Below, piece after piece: positions 6,328-9,730 of a stretch of DNA of 9,730 nucleotides (the stretch's first letter is position 1; each line of letters opens with the position of its first letter). The position numbers were made by a program, and so were the translations under genes. This DNA is from JALTID01 sp027004335 [NCBI: bacterium] (lineage in GTDB: Bacteria > JALSQH01): assembly GCA_027004335.1 (NCBI GenBank), contig JALTID010000134.1:1-9730 (forward strand), given 5' to 3'. The notes beneath the pieces were generated by a model. The model was not told where the DNA came from and made no database searches. It saw nothing but the letters and a program-made list of their open reading frames with translations.

Positions 6328-8982
6328 ATGAGATCTCTATGTGTAAAAAATTTTTGTATCATATTATTTTTCCTCTTTTTTGCCGGATGCCTATTTAGTT
6401 TGAAAAAAACAAAGGAGAAATTTCCAATGGCAGGAGATGTCATATCTTTCAAACTTGATAACGGTCTTACAGTTCTTTTGAAATCTGATCACAGGTCTCA
6501 TGTTACTGCTGTTCAAATGTGGGTTAGAGTGGGAGGTGCTGACGAAAGTGATTCTGAAGCTGGTATATCCCATGTGGTGGAACATATGCTTTTTAAGGGT
6601 ACCGAGAAAAGAGGAGTGGGGAAAATTGCGCGGGAAGTTGAATCTGTTGGTGGAGAAATAAATGCATACACTTCTGATGATGAGACTGTTTTTCATCTTG
6701 TGGTTCCTTCAAAATATACCTCCCTCGGGCTTGATATAATTGCTGATATGGTCCAGCATTCAAAGTTTGATCCAAAAGAGTTTTCAAAGGAGAAGGCTGT
6801 TATTCTTGAGGAGATAAGGAGAGGAAAAGATGAACCGAGGAAGCAACTCTACGAAGATCTTATGAAATTGATTTACAAAAAACATCCCTATGGAAGACCT
6901 GTGATTGGGTATCCTGAAACGGTGGAAAAACTTACCAGGGATCAGGTTTATAGTCATTATAAGAAATGGTATGTTCCCAATAATATGATTCTTGTAGTTG
7001 TTGGTGATTTTGATCCTCAGAAAGTAAAAAATGAAATAGAGGAACTCTACAAAAATTTTGAGCCACATCCTGTAAAACACCCTCGTCCTCAGGAGCCTTA
7101 TTCTGATCAATTAAGAGTAAAAGTTGTTAAAGCTGATGTTCCAAAAGCTTATATGGCTGTGGGTTTTTTAACTACACCTTTGAAGAATGGTAGTACAGTT
7201 CCCCTTGATATTTTTTCAAGTTTTATAGCAGGTGAAAATAACAGGGTTCTTAATAGGATTCTTAAGGAACAAGAAAAGCTAGTTTACTTCCTCAGCAGTT
7301 ATGATTATACCCCTGTGGATAAGGGAGTTTTTATTATCACCGCCTATCTTGAACCATCTAAGATAACTACAACAGTGAGTGAGATATCAAAGGTTCTTAG
7401 AGAATATAGAAGGGAAGAAATAAATGGGGATATGCTTGAACTTCTGAAAAAGGAGACAGAGAGAGAGTTTATTTTTTCTAAGGAGACTGTTCAGGGACAG
7501 GCCAGTGATCTTGGTTCTTTTCAGCTTATTGGGGGTGATTACGGATATGAGGATAGTTATCTCCATCAAATAAAAAGTGTTAATCCCGAGAAAGTTCTGG
7601 CAGCAGTTAAAACCTTTTTGAAACCTTCAAGAGCGAGAATTCTTGTTATGATCCCGAAGAATTCTTCTATTTCTCCTGAAAAACTTGAGAATTCTATTAA
7701 AGAGGCATGGAACTTAAAGGAGAGGAAAAGAATAGAGTATAAAGTAGAAAATCTCGGGGAAGTAAAGAAAGTCTTTCTTGGTGATTCTGCAGTCTTGATT
7801 TTTAGACACAGGGATTCTATTCCAACATCTGCAATTAGTATCGTGATGAAAGGTGGGTTGATTGCTGATCCCCCTGGAAGGGCAGGGTTGAATTATATTC
7901 TTGCTACAATGTGGAGAAAAAGAACCCAGCATCTTTCACCTCAGGAACTTTCCGATGAGCTTGATAAGATCGGAGGGAGCATCTCTGTTACGCCGAACAG
8001 GGATATTACTACATTAACTTTTACCTTTCTCAGCGAGTATCGTGAGAGAGCATATTCCCTTTTTAAAGAAATTCTTTTAGAGCCCATGTTTACGAAGGAT
8101 GATCTTGAAGAAGCTCGCAGTGATGCCATAGCAATTCTTGAATCCCTTGAAAATAACATGTGGAGGTACACTCTTGGAGAATTCCTCAATCTCTACTATG
8201 GTAACTATCCTTATGGTCATCTTCTTCAGGGGAAGATTTCTGATTTGAGGAAGGTAACTCTTGATGATGTCAAAGGAATGTATAAGAAACTTATTTCTCA
8301 AAAACCCATAATTATTTCTGCAGTTGGTGATATAGAGTTTAATAGTTTTCTTAGGAATATGAAGGACTTAGCTTTTTCTTTGCCCCATGAAGAATTAGGA
8401 ATTTCTATTACAGAACCTCATGTAGTAACAGGAAAAGAAATATTTGAGAAGAAAGAGAAGAATCAGACCCATATACTGGTTGGTTTTCCTGGGGTGGCAA
8501 TAAATAATTCTAACAGAGTCCCTCTGGAAGTGATTGAAAATATCCTTTCTGGAATGGGTAACAGGCTTTTTGTTGATTTGAGGGATAAAAAGAGTCTTGC
8601 ATATGTAGTCACAGCAGCAAATGTTTCACCTATGAAAAAAGGTTTTTTTATAATTTACCTAGCTACTGCTCCGGAAAAGGTGAATACAGCAATAAGTTCT
8701 CTTAAGGAAGAAATTAAAAAGATTATAAATAAAGGGTTTACTGAAAAGGAGCTTGAAAATGCTAAAGAGTATATGATAGGTTCTCTTGATGTGGCTCTGC
8801 AGGCTAACAGTAGCATTTCAAATACCTATGCAATTAATCAATTTTATCATGACGACCCCCTTTTTCTGGAAAAGAAGAAAAAGATCATTGACGGAGTAAC
8901 CCTGAAGGAGATAAATAAGCTGGCAAAGAAATTCTTTGTACTAGATGATGCAGATTGGGTGATCATAGGAGAGAAAAAGTGA
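6328..8982 (+). CDS. Two-module M16 (pitrilysin-type) zinc metallopeptidase, probable lipoprotein
   Basis: The 884 residues hold two M16 halves in one chain, as in pitrilysin-like proteins. The first half (about 38-460) has the inverted zinc motif HVVEH at 82-86 in AGISHVVEHMLFKGT. The third ligand is probably Glu162 in VILEEIRRGKDEP, at the usual distance. The second half (about 475-884) begins AGLNYILATMW at 519-529. There the HxxEH positions read Tyr523, Ala526 and Thr527, so it cannot bind zinc. It does keep the LRDKKSLAY element (Arg752, Tyr759) that helps bind substrate. One active and one inactive half is the expected plan for a clamshell peptidase that degrades peptides or unfolded proteins. 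The N-terminus has a hydrophobic segment ending FFAGC with Cys21. This looks like a lipobox, although Phe at -3 is less usual than Leu; Leu follows the Cys, which would suit outer-membrane placement. The start has AGAGGTG five bases upstream. The 90-base gap before it has only AT-rich sequence and one weak 4-bp stem. The stop overlaps the next gene by four bases. Confidence 0.93.
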   Translation: MRSLCVKNFCIILFFLFFAGCLFSLKKTKEKFPMAGDVISFKLDNGLTVLLKSDHRSHVTAVQMWVRVGGADESDSEAGISHVVEHMLFKGTEKRGVGKIAREVESVGGEINAYTSDDETVFHLVVPSKYTSLGLDIIADMVQHSKFDPKEFSKEKAVILEEIRRGKDEPRKQLYEDLMKLIYKKHPYGRPVIGYPETVEKLTRDQVYSHYKKWYVPNNMILVVVGDFDPQKVKNEIEELYKNFEPHPVKHPRPQEPYSDQLRVKVVKADVPKAYMAVGFLTTPLKNGSTVPLDIFSSFIAGENNRVLNRILKEQEKLVYFLSSYDYTPVDKGVFIITAYLEPSKITTTVSEISKVLREYRREEINGDMLELLKKETEREFIFSKETVQGQASDLGSFQLIGGDYGYEDSYLHQIKSVNPEKVLAAVKTFLKPSRARILVMIPKNSSISPEKLENSIKEAWNLKERKRIEYKVENLGEVKKVFLGDSAVLIFRHRDSIPTSAISIVMKGGLIADPPGRAGLNYILATMWRKRTQHLSPQELSDELDKIGGSISVTPNRDITTLTFTFLSEYRERAYSLFKEILLEPMFTKDDLEEARSDAIAILESLENNMWRYTLGEFLNLYYGNYPYGHLLQGKISDLRKVTLDDVKGMYKKLISQKPIIISAVGDIEFNSFLRNMKDLAFSLPHEELGISITEPHVVTGKEIFEKKEKNQTHILVGFPGVAINNSNRVPLEVIENILSGMGNRLFVDLRDKKSLAYVVTAANVSPMKKGFFIIYLATAPEKVNTAISSLKEEIKKIINKGFTEKELENAKEYMIGSLDVALQANSSISNTYAINQFYHDDPLFLEKKKKIIDGVTLKEINKLAKKFFVLDDADWVIIGEKK
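8967..8973 (+). promoter_or_regulatory. Shine-Dalgarno site deciding the GTG start of the MmgE/PrpD gene
   Basis: AGGAGAG, inside the last codons of the M16 gene, stands five bases before the GTG at 8979 (seven if only AGGAG is counted). The next in-frame ATG, at 9015, has no such site and would remove residues that align with the normal family N-terminus. The GTG start is therefore preferred and implies coupled translation. Confidence 0.7.
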
Positions 8983-9730
8983 TTCTTCATGATAATTTTA
9001 GACCTTCCGCTGAAATGGTGCGATGGGTAAAAAGTGTAAATTATGAAAAGATACCTCAAAGCATCAGAGAAATAACAAAATACCAGATTCTTGGTCTCCT
9101 TGGAGCTATTTTTGGAAGCTTAAAAACCGATCTTGGCAAAAAAGTGATTAGGTTCTATGAAAAGCATTCTCAGATAGGAGAATTTCCCCTTCCTGGATCG
9201 GAGAAAAAGATTTCTTTAAAGGATTCTGTTGAAGCTTTTGCATCCCTCTCAATGCTTCTTGATTACGATGATTATCTTTTTATGGGTCATACAGGTCATT
9301 CTGCTGTGTGGGTATCTCTTCTCCCCGCTCTTGCTCTGGGAAGAAGTTCAAAAGATGTAATAAAGAGTATTGTAATTGGAAATGAAGTTGGGGGTAGACT
9401 TGGTGGCGCAGTACTCTTTGGTCCCCACAATGGGCAGATGTGGTCCTTTATCCATGGGGTAAATACTGCTTTAATTTATGGAAAGTTACTTGAACTTCCC
9501 TTTGAATCACTACTTGACGCTGTAGGAATATATCTTTATCAGGCTAATTATCCACTCTATCCAGGATTTATGGGCTCTGAAGCTAAGATTTTTACTGCTG
9601 CACGGCCAATCAGGGAAGGCTTCTTTGCTGTGGAAGCAGCAGAAGATGGTTTCAGCGGTCATAGCAGGATCATTGAGGCAGAAAAGGGATTTTTAAAGAA
9701 TTTTTCTTTTTCCCCCCTTGATTTTATGAT
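8979..9730 (+). CDS. MmgE/PrpD family protein, N-terminal part (3' partial)
   Basis: An open frame runs from GTG at 8979 to the window edge: 250 codons without a stop. The MmgE/PrpD family includes 2-methylcitrate dehydratase (PrpD), cis-aconitate decarboxylase and iminodisuccinate epimerase, cytosolic enzymes acting on small polycarboxylates. The N-terminal helix AEMVRWVKSVNYEKIPQSI (about 12-30) matches the family's opening. The core segment LDYDDYLFMGHTGHSAV (about 98-114) corresponds to the family's 'DYDDTH...HPS' region. VIGNEVGGRLGGA and SFIHGVNTALIYGKLLEL follow. GSEAKIFTAARPIREGFFAVEAAEDGFSG (a conserved Lys, then 'Ala-Ala..Gly..Ala..Ala..GF.G') closes the visible part. The order of these blocks makes the family call firm. 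The substrate cannot be read, and departures such as DYDDY in place of DYDDT(H) argue against simply calling it PrpD. The GTGA overlap with the M16 gene shows that both share a transcript. The C-terminal domain lies beyond the window. Confidence 0.88.
   Translation, partial: MILHDNFRPSAEMVRWVKSVNYEKIPQSIREITKYQILGLLGAIFGSLKTDLGKKVIRFYEKHSQIGEFPLPGSEKKISLKDSVEAFASLSMLLDYDDYLFMGHTGHSAVWVSLLPALALGRSSKDVIKSIVIGNEVGGRLGGAVLFGPHNGQMWSFIHGVNTALIYGKLLELPFESLLDAVGIYLYQANYPLYPGFMGSEAKIFTAARPIREGFFAVEAAEDGFSGHSRIIEAEKGFLKNFSFSPLDFM

Noticed and set aside
6391-8301. Several minus-strand open frames of about 60-110 codons opposite the M16 gene, and similar ones opposite dxs
   Set aside because: They lie wholly within well-supported genes, show no family motifs, and are of a size expected by chance on the strand opposite coding sequence.
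1-9730. Search for CRISPR arrays, tRNA/rRNA genes, insertion sequences, phage genes, toxin-antitoxin pairs and riboswitches
   Set aside because: No repeated units, cloverleaf patterns, transposase or phage motifs, or long structured leaders were seen. The longest gap between genes is 90 bases.

Overview
The window reads as a stretch of ordinary chromosome from a diderm (Gram-negative-type) bacterium. The DNA is fairly AT-rich. Arginine is coded largely by AGA/AGG, and the proteins are rich in Lys and Glu, which would suit a thermophilic or anaerobic, poorly sampled lineage. An outer membrane is indicated by a small secreted beta-barrel protein ending in Phe and by a probable lipoprotein peptidase. 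No phylum can be named with confidence from this sequence alone.

Layout: (1) bases 1-139 hold the 3' end of a short-chain polyprenyl diphosphate synthase (IspA type). It is followed closely by dxs (149-2023), which overlaps tlyA (2020-2751) by 4 bases. These three read as one rightward isoprenoid/rRNA-methylation operon, a common bacterial arrangement. (2) A full-length RNase J gene (rnj, 2752-4413) lies on the minus strand. Its stop codon abuts the tlyA stop with no base between them. (3) hemW (4481-5602) runs rightward, divergent from rnj across 67 bases. (4) A small outer-membrane beta-barrel protein of unknown role (5683-6237) follows, preceded by the best sigma70-like promoter in the window. 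(5) An 884-residue two-module M16 zinc peptidase, probably a lipoprotein (6328-8982), overlaps by 4 bases a MmgE/PrpD-family gene (8979 onward) that runs off the right edge.

Functional themes: dxs and the IspA-type enzyme act at the entry and the chain-elongation steps of isoprenoid synthesis. TlyA and RNase J both act on RNA, but they are encoded on opposite strands. HemW handles heme. The beta-barrel and the M16 peptidase are envelope proteins and may share a transcript with the cytosolic MmgE/PrpD protein.

I found no tRNA or rRNA, CRISPR array, insertion sequence, riboswitch, convincing intrinsic terminator or repeat family. Genes fill almost all of the window and no gap exceeds 100 bases. 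I see no evidence for a novel multi-gene system. The items worth a second look are local: the abutting convergent stops, a degenerate loop in HemW, the unrecognised barrel, and the coupling of the M16 peptidase to MmgE/PrpD.
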